NCBI GenBank assembly: GCA_014359745.1
Contig: JACIYW010000007.1
Span: 1 to 41,360 of the forward strand
Reading direction: 5' to 3'
Length of the DNA: 41,360 nt
From: Paracoccaceae bacterium
GTDB lineage: Bacteria; Pseudomonadota; Alphaproteobacteria; Rhodobacterales; Rhodobacteraceae
Both the position numbers and the translations under genes were made by a program. Positions 1-9,827 of this stretch are shown in pieces; the first letter of the stretch is position 1, and every line of letters begins with the position of its first letter. A model generated the notes under the pieces. The model did not search any database and was not told the DNA's origin. It saw only the letters and a program-made list of their open reading frames with translations.

Positions 1-792
1 ATCCGCGCCGTCCTTGTGACCCATACCGATACCGCATCAACGGTGCGTAATGACATCCCGGCCCTGCGTGCGGCGATCGATGCGGCAGGGCATCCCGCGC
101 TTTTGATGGTGGATTGCATCGCGTCACTGGGCTGCGACCGGTTCGAGATGGACGCCTGGGGCGTCGATGTGATGATCGCGGCCAGCCAGAAGGGGCTGAT
201 GGTTCCACCCGGTCTGGCCTTCGTGTGGTTTTCCGACAAGGCGCTGGAATGCGGCAAGGCCGCCGATCTGCGCAGCCCCTATTGGGATTGGACGCCGCGC
301 GCCTTTCCGCAGGAATTCTATCAACATTTTTGTGGCACCGCCCCCACCCACCACCTGTTCGGCCTGCGCGAGGCGCTGACAATGCTGGTGCATGAGGAAG
401 GGTTGGAGGCCGCCTGGGATCGCCACGCGCGGCTTGCCCGCGCTGTCTGGGCGGCTGTCGAGACCTGGGGGCAGGGCGGTCCTATGCGGCTCAATGTGGC
501 CGATCCGGCATTTCGCAGCCATTCGGTGACATCGGTCAGGATCGGGGCGCCCGATGGCACCCGCCTGCGCGACTGGACGGAGAACGAGGCAGGCGTGACC
601 CTGGGTATCGGGCTGGGCATGGCCGATGCGAATGATCCCGCCTGGCACGGGTTTTTCCGGATTGCCCATATGGGCCATGTGAATGCCCATATGACGCTGG
701 GCGCACTGGCGGTGATTGGCGCGGGGATGGATGCGCTTGATATCCCGCACGGGCCGGGAGCGATGGACATGGCCGCAGCAGCGTTGCGCTGA
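1..792 (+). CDS. Class V aminotransferase, alanine/serine-glyoxylate aminotransferase-like (5' end missing)
   Basis: The reading frame is open from base 1, so the gene starts outside the window; about 263 C-terminal residues are present of a family usually near 390-400. The aminotransferase class V pattern is clear: a VDCIASLG segment containing the aspartate that contacts the PLP ring nitrogen, then ASQKGLMVPPG, whose lysine is the expected PLP Schiff-base residue. Family members transfer an amino group from alanine or serine to glyoxylate, giving glycine. That fits the glycolate oxidase operon about 8 kb away, which makes glyoxylate, although the two are not one operon. The gene converges on the minus-strand aminotransferase that follows. 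The family call is firm; the exact amino donor is not readable. A GTG at 16 would start a shorter protein, but the residues upstream of it (IRAVL) continue the fold, so it is not a real start. Confidence 0.85.
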   Translation: MRAVLVTHTDTASTVRNDIPALRAAIDAAGHPALLMVDCIASLGCDRFEMDAWGVDVMIAASQKGLMVPPGLAFVWFSDKALECGKAADLRSPYWDWTPRAFPQEFYQHFCGTAPTHHLFGLREALTMLVHEEGLEAAWDRHARLARAVWAAVETWGQGGPMRLNVADPAFRSHSVTSVRIGAPDGTRLRDWTENEAGVTLGIGLGMADANDPAWHGFFRIAHMGHVNAHMTLGALAVIGAGMDALDIPHGPGAMDMAAAALR

Positions 793-821
793 GAGGTTTC
801 GGGCAGCGTGAGTTGGGCACC

Positions 822-850
822 GGGGAGTTGAGTATTTTTGCCAAGATGAA
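822..850 (+). repeat. Intergenic GAGTATTT-type repeat, copy 1
   Basis: The stretch between two convergent genes contains GAGTATTT at 830-837, followed by TTGCCAAGATGAAG. The same GAGTATTT core occurs, on the minus strand, at 5228-5250 and 10965-10987. From memory, similar short motifs are common between genes in Rhodobacteraceae; this was not checked by search. No gene fits in this 72-base gap. Confidence 0.45.
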
Positions 851-864
851 GCGTCAAGCCGGGT

Positions 865-1977
865 TTATGCGAGGGACCGCGCCGCTGCCAAAGCCTGCGG
901 CAGGACGCGCGCGAATTCCGACAGGTCATGCGCGCGGCCCACGCTGACGCGGATGCAGCGGTCTTGCGGCGCCACAAAGGGCATGCGCACGAAGATGCCG
1001 CGTGTCACCAGTTCATTCAGTACCTTACGGGCGAAATCGCCGGTCTGCCCGCAATCGATGGTGACGAAATTGGTGGCCGAGGGCAGCGGGTGCAGCCCGT
1101 TGTCGCGCGCGACAGCCGCCAGTTCATCGCGGGCGCGGGCGACGCGGATGCGCACCTCGGTCAGCCAGTGCTGATCGTGCAGCGCGGCCAGCGCCCCCGC
1201 CTGGCTGATCCGGCACATGCCAAAGTGATTGCGCACCTTGTCGAAGGCCGCGACAAGGCCCGGCGCGGCGATGGCATAGCCCACCCGTGCACCCGCCATC
1301 CCATACCCCTTGGAAAAGGTGCGCATGCGGATCACGCGCGGATCGTCCGACGCGATCACGGCTGCCGTGCCTTCGGGGGCAAGATCGATATAGGCCTCAT
1401 CGAGGATCAGCAGGCTGCCTTCGGGAACCCGGTCGATCATGCGGGTGATGGTTTCCGCGCTGTGCCAACTGCCCATCGGGTTGTCGGGATTGGCGATATA
1501 GATCAGCTTCGCGCCAACCTCTGCCGCCTTTTCCAGCAGCGCCTCGGGGTCTTCGTGGTCGTTGCGGTAGGGCACCTTGTGCAACAGCCCGCCATAACCG
1601 GTGACATGGTAATTGAAGGTGGGATAGGCGCCATCCGACGTCACCACCGCATCCCCCGGCGCCACCACCAGCCGCACGAGATAGCCAAGAAGCCCGTCGA
1701 TCCCTTCGCCCACGATGATGTTTTCCATCGCCACGCCATGATAGGTCGCCAGCGCCTGACGCAAATCGTAGCTTTGCGCATCGCCGTATTTCCAGACCTC
1801 GCGCGCAGCCTCTCCCATCGCCTCGATGGCCTTGGGCGAGGGGCCGAACACGCTTTCATTGGCACCCAGCCGGGCGATAAAGGGTTTGCCGCGTTCTCGT
1901 TCCTGCGTTTCGGGCCCGACAAAGGGCACCGTGGCGGGCAGGCCCGCGACAAGATCGGTATAGCGTGGTCCGGTCAT
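865..1977 (-). CDS. HisC-like PLP-dependent aminotransferase (class I/II)
   Basis: This 370-residue fold-type I aminotransferase resembles histidinol-phosphate and aromatic aminotransferases. Visible motifs in order are LGANES near the N-terminus (substrate binding), GEGIDGL (phosphate-binding turn), ANPDNPMGSW (the Asn that contacts PLP), LDEAYIDL (Asp/Tyr pair) and RTFSKGYGMAGARVGY, whose lysine forms the PLP aldimine. The chosen ATG at 1977 has a good ribosome binding site (GGAGAG) eight bases upstream; an ATG 20 codons earlier lies inside the end of valS and has no such site. It starts only 34 bases after the valS stop on the same strand, so it may be cotranscribed. It could serve histidine or aromatic amino-acid synthesis. 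No other his gene is in view, so no symbol is given. Confidence 0.85.
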   Translation of the reverse strand: MTGPRYTDLVAGLPATVPFVGPETQERERGKPFIARLGANESVFGPSPKAIEAMGEAAREVWKYGDAQSYDLRQALATYHGVAMENIIVGEGIDGLLGYLVRLVVAPGDAVVTSDGAYPTFNYHVTGYGGLLHKVPYRNDHEDPEALLEKAAEVGAKLIYIANPDNPMGSWHSAETITRMIDRVPEGSLLILDEAYIDLAPEGTAAVIASDDPRVIRMRTFSKGYGMAGARVGYAIAAPGLVAAFDKVRNHFGMCRISQAGALAALHDQHWLTEVRIRVARARDELAAVARDNGLHPLPSATNFVTIDCGQTGDFARKVLNELVTRGIFVRMPFVAPQDRCIRVSVGRAHDLSEFARVLPQALAAARSLA

Positions 1978-2011
1978 CGCATCCCTCTCCGTGAGCCGTT
2001 CCCGGGCAGTA

Positions 2012-5000
2012 TCAGCCCAGTTCGGCCAGCCGCGCAAGGGCCGCGCGCAGCTTGGCCTCTTCGTCTTCGCGCAGGCGCAGGTTTTCGCGCGCCTCTTCCA
2101 CCACCTCTTCGGGGGCCGAGGCCACGAATTTCGGGTTGTTCATCCGCCCACGCAGACCCGCCAGTTCCTTTTCCAGCTTGACGAGCGTCTTGCCAAGCCT
2201 GTCCTGTTCGGCGGCCACGTCGATCACGCCCGCCAGCGGCAGGGCAAACAGCCCCCCTTCGACCGGGATCGCGACCGATCCCTTGGGCGGCTCTTTCGCC
2301 TCGCTCAGCGCCTTGATCCGGGCAAGGCGTTTGATCAGCACCTCGTTGCGCACCCAGGCCGCGCGCCCGGCATCGTCAAGCGCAACCTGCACCAGATCCA
2401 GATAGGCCCCGGCAGGCACATGCATCTGCGCGCGGGCTGACCGGATTTCCTCGATCAACCCAATCACCCAGGTCATTTCACGGCTGGCATCGGTATCGAA
2501 CCTGTCGGCCCCGATCACCGGCCAGTCACCATGCACCAGCGGCTTGGCGCGCTGGCCGGTCTGGCCCCAGAGTTCTTCGGTGATGAAGGGCATGAACGGA
2601 TGCAGCAGGATCATGCATTGATCCAGCGCCCAGGCCATGGTCGCGCGCGTCTCGGCCGCCTCCGCCGCGTCCGATTGCAACAGCGGCTTGGAAAATTCCA
2701 CATACCAGTCGCAGACCCGGCCCCAGACATGGGCGTAAAGCGCGTTCGCCGCATCGTTGAAGCGATAGGCGGTCAGCGCCGCGTCTACCTCGGCCCGCAC
2801 CCGCGCGGTTTCGCCGATGATCCAGCGGTTCAGCGTGGCCTTGGCCGCGGGCGGGGCGGCCTGCGTTGCATGGCCTTCCCAGACGCCGTTCATCTCGGCA
2901 AAACGCGCCGCGTTCCACAGCTTGGTGCCGAAATTGCGATACCCCGCGATGCGGTCGCGCGACAGTTTCAGATCGCGCCCCATCGCGGCCATGGCGGTCA
3001 GGGTGAAACGCACCGCATCCGCGCCGTATTCATCGATGAGATCCAGCGGATCAAGCACGTTGCCCAATGATTTCGACATCTTCTTGCCCTTCTCGTCACG
3101 GACAAGGGCATGGACATAAACCGTGTGAAACGGCACCTGATCCACCACGGCAAGCTGCATCATCATCATCCGGGCAACCCAGAAAAAGATGATATCAAAC
3201 CCGGTGATCAGCACATCGGTGGGGAAATACTTGCGCAACTCCGGCGTATCTTCGGGCCAGCCCAGCGTGCCGATGGGCCAGAGACCGGAGGAAAACCAGG
3301 TGTCAAGAACGTCGGGGTCGCGCCAGACCGGATAGATCAGATGCGTCGGGTCTTGCGTCGTCTCGTAACCGGCAAGGCCGGCAACAAAGGCACTGATCGC
3401 CGCGTCGCGCCCTTCCACCTCGACCACACGGGCATGGTTGATCGGCACCGGCAACCCGGCCAGATCATCACGGAACCGTTCTGTTACCTCGTCCAGGCCA
3501 GACCCGGCGTGATGGCATTCACCCGCATGCACCAACCGCCCGTCCAGAAGCAGGCGAAACATCTCCACCTCATCAAGCGCGCCGTCGCCCTCATCGTCGA
3601 CAAATCCTTCGGCCCGCAGATCAAGCCCATACCAAACCGGTATCTGATGCCCCCACCACAACTGGCGGCTGATGCACCATGGCTCGATATTCTCCAGCCA
3701 GTGGAAATAGACCTTTTCATGCTGTTCGGGCAGGATTTTCGTTCGCCCGTCCTTCACCGCGTCAATCGCGGGCTGCACGATCTTCGCGGTATCCACGAAC
3801 CACTGATCGGTCAGCATCGGCTCTATCACCACCTTGGACCGGTCGCCAAAGGGCTGCATGATCGGCTTTGCCTCGACATAGGGGCGGTATTCCAGATGCT
3901 CCGCCCCGGTCGCCTCGTCGATCGACCGGTGCAGACAGGTAACCGCCAGCCCCTCGGCATTGATCTGCTCGATCACGCGCTTGCGGGCCTCGTACCGGTC
4001 AAGCCCGCGCAAATCGTCGGGTACCAGGTTGATCCCGTCCACCTCTGCCTCGGACAGGGCGCGTTCGCCGCGCGCAACCGCCATGGCAATCGCGGCGGCC
4101 TCGGCATAGGGGGGGCCATCGGCGCGCAGATGCGCCTTGGTATCCATCAGCCGGTAACAGGGGATATCGTTGCGCTTGGCCACGCCGTAATCATTGGCAT
4201 CATGCGCGCCGGTGATCTTGACCGCGCCAGACCCGAAATCGGGATCGGGATAGTCATCGGTGATGATCGGGATCAGGCGGCGGTGTTCCTTTGGCCCCAC
4301 CGGGATTTCACAGAACTTGCCCACGATCGGCGCATAGCGCGCGTCACCCGGATGCACCGCGACCGCGCCATCACCCAGCATGGTTTCGGGGCGCGTGGTG
4401 GCGATGGAGATATAATCGCGCGTCTCGCGCAGGGTGACTTTGCCATCCGCGTCACGCTCGACATATTCATAGGTCTCGCCCCCGGCCAGCGGGTATTTGA
4501 AATGCCACATATGGCCGTCAACTTCGATCTGCTCGACCTCCAGATCGGAAATTGCCGTCTCGAAATGCGGATCCCAGTTCACCAGCCGCTTGCCGCGATA
4601 GATGAAACCCTTGTTGTAAAGATCGACAAAGACCTTGATCACCGCATCGTGGAAATTGCCCTCTTCGCCCGGCGGACAGTTCGGTGCGCCCGACATGGTA
4701 AAAGCGTTGCGCGACCAGTCGCAGGACGCGCCCAGCCGTTTGAGCTGATTGATGATGGTGCCGCCCGATTGCGCCTTCCATTCCCAGACTTTCGCCAGAA
4801 ACGCCTCGCGCCCCATCTCGCGCCGCGTCAGGCCTTCTTTCGCCAATTCGCGTTCCACCACCATCTGCGTGGCGATGCCGGCATGGTCCTGCCCCGGCTG
4901 CCAGAGCACGTCAAAGCCGCGCATCCGGTGCCAGCGGGTCAGGATATCCTGCAAGGTGTTGTTGAACGCATGACCCATGTGCAGCGAACCCGTCACATTG

Positions 5001-5134
5001 GGCGGCGGGATCATGATGCAGAACGTGTCTTCGCGCGATGCGTTCGCCCCGGCGGCAAAGGCCCCGGCCTCTTCCCAGGCTTTCGCGATCCGCGGCTCCG
5101 CCGTGGCGGCATCAAAGGTCTTTTCCATTGGCAT
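2012..5134 (-). CDS. valS: Valyl-tRNA synthetase
   Basis: Valyl-tRNA synthetase attaches valine to tRNA-Val in the cytoplasm. The protein has about 1040 residues, at the long end for the family. The class I signature HMGH is at residues 52-55, after PPPNVTGS, and KMSKS is near residue 685 in [11 protein letters not shown]. The editing (CP1) domain between them contains [10 protein letters not shown], and the C-terminus ([28 protein letters not shown]) is the typical valS tRNA-binding coiled-coil arm. A stretch of about 80 residues before the [17 protein letters not shown] block is longer than in E. coli ValS and may be lineage-specific. ATG codons at 5134 and 5128 are both plausible, giving MPMEKTF or MEKTF. 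An in-frame ATG at 5230 belongs to an intergenic repeat and would add an unlikely basic extension. The HisC-like gene follows 34 bases downstream. Confidence 0.97.
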   Translation of the reverse strand: MPMEKTFDAATAEPRIAKAWEEAGAFAAGANASREDTFCIMIPPPNVTGSLHMGHAFNNTLQDILTRWHRMRGFDVLWQPGQDHAGIATQMVVERELAKEGLTRREMGREAFLAKVWEWKAQSGGTIINQLKRLGASCDWSRNAFTMSGAPNCPPGEEGNFHDAVIKVFVDLYNKGFIYRGKRLVNWDPHFETAISDLEVEQIEVDGHMWHFKYPLAGGETYEYVERDADGKVTLRETRDYISIATTRPETMLGDGAVAVHPGDARYAPIVGKFCEIPVGPKEHRRLIPIITDDYPDPDFGSGAVKITGAHDANDYGVAKRNDIPCYRLMDTKAHLRADGPPYAEAAAIAMAVARGERALSEAEVDGINLVPDDLRGLDRYEARKRVIEQINAEGLAVTCLHRSIDEATGAEHLEYRPYVEAKPIMQPFGDRSKVVIEPMLTDQWFVDTAKIVQPAIDAVKDGRTKILPEQHEKVYFHWLENIEPWCISRQLWWGHQIPVWYGLDLRAEGFVDDEGDGALDEVEMFRLLLDGRLVHAGECHHAGSGLDEVTERFRDDLAGLPVPINHARVVEVEGRDAAISAFVAGLAGYETTQDPTHLIYPVWRDPDVLDTWFSSGLWPIGTLGWPEDTPELRKYFPTDVLITGFDIIFFWVARMMMMQLAVVDQVPFHTVYVHALVRDEKGKKMSKSLGNVLDPLDLIDEYGADAVRFTLTAMAAMGRDLKLSRDRIAGYRNFGTKLWNAARFAEMNGVWEGHATQAAPPAAKATLNRWIIGETARVRAEVDAALTAYRFNDAANALYAHVWGRVCDWYVEFSKPLLQSDAAEAAETRATMAWALDQCMILLHPFMPFITEELWGQTGQRAKPLVHGDWPVIGADRFDTDASREMTWVIGLIEEIRSARAQMHVPAGAYLDLVQVALDDAGRAAWVRNEVLIKRLARIKALSEAKEPPKGSVAIPVEGGLFALPLAGVIDVAAEQDRLGKTLVKLEKELAGLRGRMNNPKFVASAPEEVVEEARENLRLREDEEAKLRAALARLAELG

Positions 5135-5227
5135 GTGTTCTTGTCCCGGCTTGGCTGCGCCCCGTTTAACCCGCCCCGCACCAAAGGAAAAGGCCGCACC
5201 GTGCCCCGCCCCCCTGCGCGCCCGCCG

Positions 5228-5250
5228 CATCCTCTCGACACAAATACTCC
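5228..5250 (-). repeat. Intergenic GAGTATTT-type repeat, copy 2 (valS-parE gap)
   Basis: On the plus strand this reads CATCCTCTCGA, two variable bases, then CAAATACTCC. It matches the copy at 10965-10987 at 21 of 23 positions. Read on the minus strand it ends in GAGAGGATG, and that ATG is in frame with valS 32 codons downstream. It lies in the 206-base gap between the divergent genes valS and parE, which should hold both promoters. The sequence between the repeat and parE is GC-rich, and I found no clear -10/-35 pair. Confidence 0.6.
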
Positions 5251-5340
5251 CGCCGGAGGCGTTCCAACCCCTCCCCCGGCGCTTGCATGCCGATCATCGC
5301 GGTGGTCTAATCCACCCCGAGCAGCAAACATGAGAGCCCC

Positions 5341-7299
5341 ATGGCCCCGCAGGATCTTCTTTCCGGTGACCCGTCCACCTATGACGCCAATTCCATCGAG
5401 GTGCTGGAAGGGCTGGAACCGGTGCGCAAACGCCCCGGCATGTATATCGGCGGTACCGATGAACGCGCGCTGCATCATCTGGTGGCCGAAGTGCTCGACA
5501 ATTCGATGGATGAGGCGGTGGCGGGCCACGCCACCCGGATCGAGGTTGAACTGCACGCCGATCATTCCGTTACCATCCGCGACAACGGTCGCGGCATCCC
5601 GGTTGACCCGCATCCCAAATTCCCCGGCAAATCGGCGCTGGAGGTGATCTTGTGCACCCTGCACGCGGGCGGCAAATTCTCGGGCAAGGCCTATGCCACC
5701 TCTGGCGGGCTGCACGGGGTGGGGGCGTCGGTCGTCAACGCGCTTTCCGATCATCTGCGGGTCGAGGTGGCGCGGGGCCGCGAGCTTTACGTCCAGGAAT
5801 TTTCGCGCGGCATCCCGCAAGGCCCGATCGAGATGGTCGGCCCCGCCCCCAACCGGCGCGGCACCACCTTTACCTTCCACCCCGACCCCGAGATTTTCGG
5901 CGCCTTGAAACTGCGCCCCGCGCGGATGCTGAAAATGGCGCGGTCCAAGGCCTATCTGTTTTCTGGCGTTGAAATCCGCTGGAAATCCGCCGTGCCCGAC
6001 GGCGACACCCCGATGGAGGCCTCTTTTCATTTTCCCGGCGGGCTGGCCGATTACCTGGGCGAACAGTTGAACGGGTCCGCCACCTATGCCGACCGGCCCT
6101 TTGCCGGCAAGGTCCAGTTTCAGGAAAAATTCGGCGAGGCGGGATCGGTCGAATGGGCGATCAACTGGACGCCGGCCAAGGATGGTTTCATCCAGTCCTA
6201 TTGCAACACGGTGCCGACCCCGGAGGGCGGCACGCATGAAGCCGGGTTCTGGGCCGCGATCCTGAAAGGCATCCGCGCCTATGGCGAGTTGGCCAATAAC
6301 CGCAAGGCCGCGCAGATCACCCGTGACGATATCGTCACCGGCGGTTGCGCGCTTGTGTCGTGCTTCATCCGCGAACCCGAATTCGTTGGCCAGACCAAGG
6401 ATCGTCTGGCCACCGCCGCCGCCGCCCGCATGGTCGAAGGCGCGGTGCGCGACCATTTCGACAACTGGCTGGCCGCGGACACCAAATCGGCGGGCGCGAT
6501 CCTTGATTACCTTGTGCTCAAGGCCGATGAACGCCTGCGCCGCCGCGCCGAAAAGGAAACCGCCCGCAAATCCGCCACCAAGAAGCTGCGCCTGCCCGGC
6601 AAGCTGGTGGATTGTTCGGCAACCGGGCGCGAGGGCACGGAGTTGTTCATCGTCGAAGGCGATTCGGCCGGCGGTTCCGCCAAGATGGGGCGCGAACGCA
6701 AGACGCAGGCGCTGTTGCCGCTGCGCGGCAAGATCCTTAACGTGCTGGGGGCCGCCAGCGCCAAGATGGGCCAGAACGCCGAGATCAACGATCTGTGCCA
6801 GGCGCTGGGCACCGGCATGGGCACGAAATTCAACATTGACGATCTGCGCTATGAAAAGGTCATCATTATGACCGACGCTGACGTGGACGGCGCCCATATC
6901 GCGGCGCTTCTGATGACGTTCTTTTTCACCCAGATGCGCCCGTTGATTGATCGCGGGCACCTGTACCTTGCCTGCCCGCCGCTTTTCCGTCTGACCCAGG
7001 GCGCGCGCCGGGTCTATGCGTTGGACGAGGCCGAAAAAGACCGCCTGATGGCGGCGGGCCTTGGTGGCAAGGGCAAGATCGACGTCAGCCGCTTCAAGGG
7101 GCTGGGTGAAATGGACGCCAAGGATCTGAAGGACACCACGATGAACCCGGCCAGCCGCCGCCTGATCAAGGTGGCGATCGATGATGAGATTCCCAATGAA
7201 ACCGGTGATCTGGTCGAACGGCTTATGGGCAAGAAGCCGGAACTGCGGTTTGAATACATCCAGCAGAACGCGCGTTTTGTCGAAGAGCTTGACGTCTGA
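5341..7299 (+). CDS. parE: DNA topoisomerase IV subunit B
   Basis: This is the ATPase subunit of topoisomerase IV, which decatenates daughter chromosomes together with ParC. The protein has 652 residues, the normal ParE length and shorter than most GyrB. The N-terminal GHKL ATPase domain shows EVLDNSMDEA (the Mg-binding Asn and catalytic Glu), DNGRGIPV and GLHGVGASVVNALS. The TOPRIM domain shows ELFIVEGDSAGGSA and MTDADVDGAHI. The C-terminus has RFKGLGEMDAKDLKDTTMNP. The large GyrB-specific insert seen in many Proteobacteria is absent, which supports ParE over GyrB. It is transcribed divergently from valS, and the ribosome binding site before the ATG at 5341 is weak. A long antisense open frame over this gene is a high-GC shadow. 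Confidence 0.95.
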   Translation: MAPQDLLSGDPSTYDANSIEVLEGLEPVRKRPGMYIGGTDERALHHLVAEVLDNSMDEAVAGHATRIEVELHADHSVTIRDNGRGIPVDPHPKFPGKSALEVILCTLHAGGKFSGKAYATSGGLHGVGASVVNALSDHLRVEVARGRELYVQEFSRGIPQGPIEMVGPAPNRRGTTFTFHPDPEIFGALKLRPARMLKMARSKAYLFSGVEIRWKSAVPDGDTPMEASFHFPGGLADYLGEQLNGSATYADRPFAGKVQFQEKFGEAGSVEWAINWTPAKDGFIQSYCNTVPTPEGGTHEAGFWAAILKGIRAYGELANNRKAAQITRDDIVTGGCALVSCFIREPEFVGQTKDRLATAAAARMVEGAVRDHFDNWLAADTKSAGAILDYLVLKADERLRRRAEKETARKSATKKLRLPGKLVDCSATGREGTELFIVEGDSAGGSAKMGRERKTQALLPLRGKILNVLGAASAKMGQNAEINDLCQALGTGMGTKFNIDDLRYEKVIIMTDADVDGAHIAALLMTFFFTQMRPLIDRGHLYLACPPLFRLTQGARRVYALDEAEKDRLMAAGLGGKGKIDVSRFKGLGEMDAKDLKDTTMNPASRRLIKVAIDDEIPNETGDLVERLMGKKPELRFEYIQQNARFVEELDV

Positions 7300-7596
7300 C
7301 CGGCGGGCACCCTTTCGTGTCGGCGCGCGACAACACGCTTCGCGGCAACGGACAGGACCGTTGGCTGTTCAGTCCCGATATGCGTGCCGATACCCACACG
7401 TCGCGGGTGGGCGCGCTGTCAAGTGTGGCAAGCCCCAGCCCCCCGGTCGGGACGATCCAGTGCCAGCGGTGGCCGACCCGCGCGCCCGGCTCTGCATCTG
7501 GTGCCGCATGTGAACGCGGCCTTGGCCGATCTGGCGTAAATGTTCATGCCGTGCGGGCCGCACGCACCCGCACAGCCCCTTGCGGGGGTGCGCCGG
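7300..7596. other. Gene-free gap between convergent parE and protease genes
   Basis: About 300 bases lie between the stop codons of parE (plus) and the trypsin-like protease (minus). Apart from the GC-rich hairpin at 7564-7591, I see no start with a ribosome binding site and no protein-like frame. It probably holds termination signals for both genes. Confidence 0.5.
7564..7591 (-). terminator. Possible terminator hairpin after the protease gene
   Basis: An imperfect inverted repeat pairs GCACCCGCA (7564-7572) with TGCGGGGGTGC (7581-7591), starting a few bases past the protease stop codon. There is no U-run on either strand, so intrinsic termination is only a possibility. Confidence 0.35.
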
Positions 7597-8436
7597 TCAG
7601 GGGCGCACGAATTTGGCACCGATGTTCTTGCGCGCCTCGCTGTTCGACAGCAGCTTGACCTTGGCGGCGGGGCGAAAGAAGACGCCGTCACCTTGGCGCA
7701 GTGCGCTGCGCAACACCGACAGGCGATGTTGCAATCCCACGCCCAGCGCCACATTGCGGCCCTGCATTTCGGCCTTGGCGGACACCACCGAAACGATGCG
7801 CGGCGCCCCGCCTTCCATCGTAAACACCGGGGCGCCGGACGATCCGAAGTCAACCGAACAGCCCATCACCAGGATGCCGTTCTGTTGGCCCAGGACCGGG
7901 CAAACCTCTTGCAGCGACGGTACATCCGCGCGATCCCGCGCATAGGACACGACGCCGACCTCATGGCCGACCGATGGCCCCTCAAGGGTGGCGAAAGGCG
8001 TGATAGAGGGCAGGCGGATCGGCTGATCCAGTTGCAGCAGCGCCAGATCGTATTCAACACGATCGACCTGCCCCGAATCGGAAAACACATAATCGGGGTG
8101 CACGACATCACGGCGCACCCCGCGATAGGCCGCCGCCCGCCCGTTCCGCCACCCGGCCAGAAAATGTATCTCTGCCGGGTTGATCCGCTTGCCTGTGGCC
8201 TTGTCAAAAAGGCAATGCGCAGCGGTCAGAACAAGGTCGTTCTCGATCAGCGTGGCGGTACAGAAACCACGGTTGCCGATGTTCAGGCGGCCCACCGCTT
8301 CCCACCCGCGGCTGTCGTCGCCGCTGGTCAGGGCGTGCAGCGATGTGGGATCGGGATCGGCCGCGCGGGCGCCGTGACCAAGGCCCAGCGCCATCATCGC
8401 CGCCACCAATCCAATCGCCCATTTTGCCATAGCCAT
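7597..8436 (-). CDS. Secreted trypsin-like serine protease
   Basis: This 279-residue protein has an S1 chymotrypsin fold. Residues 1-25 form a signal peptide with a hydrophobic core (AIGLVAAMMALGLG) and an ARA cleavage site, so it should act in the periplasm or outside the cell. The catalytic triad is readable: His74 in LTAAHC, Asp130 in EYDLALLQL and Ser200 in FGSSGAPVF. The serine box is GSSGAP rather than the classical GDSGGP, as in many bacterial V8- or trypsin-like proteases, so the triad looks intact but specificity cannot be predicted. The ATG at 8436 has a GGAAGG site upstream; a second ATG two codons later is also possible. It lies 60 bases downstream of glcF on the same strand and might receive read-through from the glc operon, although the functions are unrelated. 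Confidence 0.87.
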   Translation of the reverse strand: MAMAKWAIGLVAAMMALGLGHGARAADPDPTSLHALTSGDDSRGWEAVGRLNIGNRGFCTATLIENDLVLTAAHCLFDKATGKRINPAEIHFLAGWRNGRAAAYRGVRRDVVHPDYVFSDSGQVDRVEYDLALLQLDQPIRLPSITPFATLEGPSVGHEVGVVSYARDRADVPSLQEVCPVLGQQNGILVMGCSVDFGSSGAPVFTMEGGAPRIVSVVSAKAEMQGRNVALGVGLQHRLSVLRSALRQGDGVFFRPAAKVKLLSNSEARKNIGAKFVRP

Positions 8437-8496
8437 TTTGCGCCTTCCCTGTTTATCGGAAACCTAGGGGGCGGATAGGGCAGATTTATGGCGCCA

Positions 8497-9792
8497 TCAG
8501 GCCCTTGTTGGCGCCAACGCGGGCGGTCGCGGGCCACCCGTCGCCCAATCGATCAATTCGACCGTATGCACCACCGGTATCCCGGTGCCAGACCCGATCT
8601 GCATCATGCAGCCGATATTGCCCGCCGCGATGATATCGGGCTGCCGTGCTTCCAGCGTCTTGACCTTGCGCGCCTTCAATTGCCCGGAAATCTCTGGCTG
8701 CATCAGGTTATAGGTGCCTGCCGACCCGCAGCACAGATGGCTGTCGGCGGGTTCGACCACCTCGAACCCCACCCGTTTCAGCAAGGCCTTCGGGGCGTCC
8801 TTGATCTTTTGGCCATGTTGAAGCGAACAGGCGGCGTGATAGGCCACGCGCAGGCCCTGCGCCTTGCCTTCGGGCACGGAGAGTTTCATCAGCACCTCGC
8901 TGATATCCATGGCCTTTTCGGCCACCGCGCGCGCCGCATCCGCCAGCGGATCGTTGCGAAACATATGCCCGTAATCCTTGACGGTGGTGCCGCAGCCAGA
9001 GGTGTTGATGACGATCGCATCCACTCCGCCGCCCGCCATTTCCGCCGTCCAGGCGCGGATGTTGAGCGCGGCGGAGGCATGGCTTTCAGCCGTCTTGCCC
9101 ATGTGATGGGTGAGCGCCCCGCAACAGCCCGCGCCCTTGGCCACCACCACCTCGGCCCCCAACCGCCGCAGCAGGCGGATCGTGGCATCGTTGATATCGG
9201 TGTTGAGCGCGCGCTGCGCACAGCCCGTCATCAGGATAACCCGCATCCGCCGCGCACCCTGCGCGGCAAACACCTGCGGATCATCGTTGCGGCTGACCGG
9301 CGGAATGCGTTTCGGCGCCATTTCCAGCATCGCGCGCAGGCGCGGATCGGGCAGGAACCGCGCGAAAGGCCGCCCCAGTTTCGCGCCGATCAGCGCCAGG
9401 CGAAATCGCCCCGGATAGGGCAGGATGCGCGCCAGCAACCAGCGCAGGGCGCGCTCGCCCAGGGGCCTGCGATAGGTCTGTTCGATGTATTCGCGCGCGT
9501 GATCGACCAGATGCATGTAATGCACGCCCGAGGGGCAGGTGGTCATGCAGGCCAGGCACGACAGGCAGCGGTCAATGTGGCGCACGGTCTTTTCATCCGC
9601 CGGGCGACCCTGTTCCAGCATGTCCTTGATCAGATAGATCCGCCCGCGAGGGCTGTCCAACTCATCCCCCAGAACCTGATAGGTGGGGCAGGTGGCGGTG
9701 CAGAACCCGCAATGCACGCAGGACCGCAGGATCTCGTTCGATCGGGCAATCGCCGGATCCTGCAACTGATCAGGGGTGAATGTTGTCTGCAT
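8497..9792 (-). CDS. glcF: Glycolate oxidase iron-sulfur subunit
   Basis: GlcF is the electron-transfer subunit of the membrane-associated glycolate oxidase GlcDEF, which converts glycolate to glyoxylate. The 431-residue protein has two 4Fe-4S ferredoxin motifs, CVHCGFCTATCP (Cys25, 28, 31, 35) and CLSCLACMTTCP (Cys76, 79, 82, 86). Two CCG-type cysteine-rich modules follow (AGCCGALTHH and LCCGSAGTYNL), giving the normal GlcF architecture. Start ATG 9792 has a GAGG site seven bases upstream. It is the last gene of a D-E-F operon, 35 bases after glcE. Confidence 0.94.
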   Translation of the reverse strand: MQTTFTPDQLQDPAIARSNEILRSCVHCGFCTATCPTYQVLGDELDSPRGRIYLIKDMLEQGRPADEKTVRHIDRCLSCLACMTTCPSGVHYMHLVDHAREYIEQTYRRPLGERALRWLLARILPYPGRFRLALIGAKLGRPFARFLPDPRLRAMLEMAPKRIPPVSRNDDPQVFAAQGARRMRVILMTGCAQRALNTDINDATIRLLRRLGAEVVVAKGAGCCGALTHHMGKTAESHASAALNIRAWTAEMAGGGVDAIVINTSGCGTTVKDYGHMFRNDPLADAARAVAEKAMDISEVLMKLSVPEGKAQGLRVAYHAACSLQHGQKIKDAPKALLKRVGFEVVEPADSHLCCGSAGTYNLMQPEISGQLKARKVKTLEARQPDIIAAGNIGCMMQIGSGTGIPVVHTVELIDWATGGPRPPALAPTRA

Positions 9793-9827
9793 CTTTGCCT
9801 CTCGTGGCCGGGATCTTGTCGGTTGGG

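Noticed and set aside
3110-5647. Long open frame (845 codons) on the plus strand opposite valS
   Set aside because: It is an antisense shadow caused by high GC and third-position bias. Its translation is low-complexity (rich in His, Arg and Gly) and valS on the other strand has all family motifs.
5011-6960. 649-codon open frame on the minus strand opposite parE
   Set aside because: No recognisable motifs and no ribosome binding site; it mirrors the parE codons.
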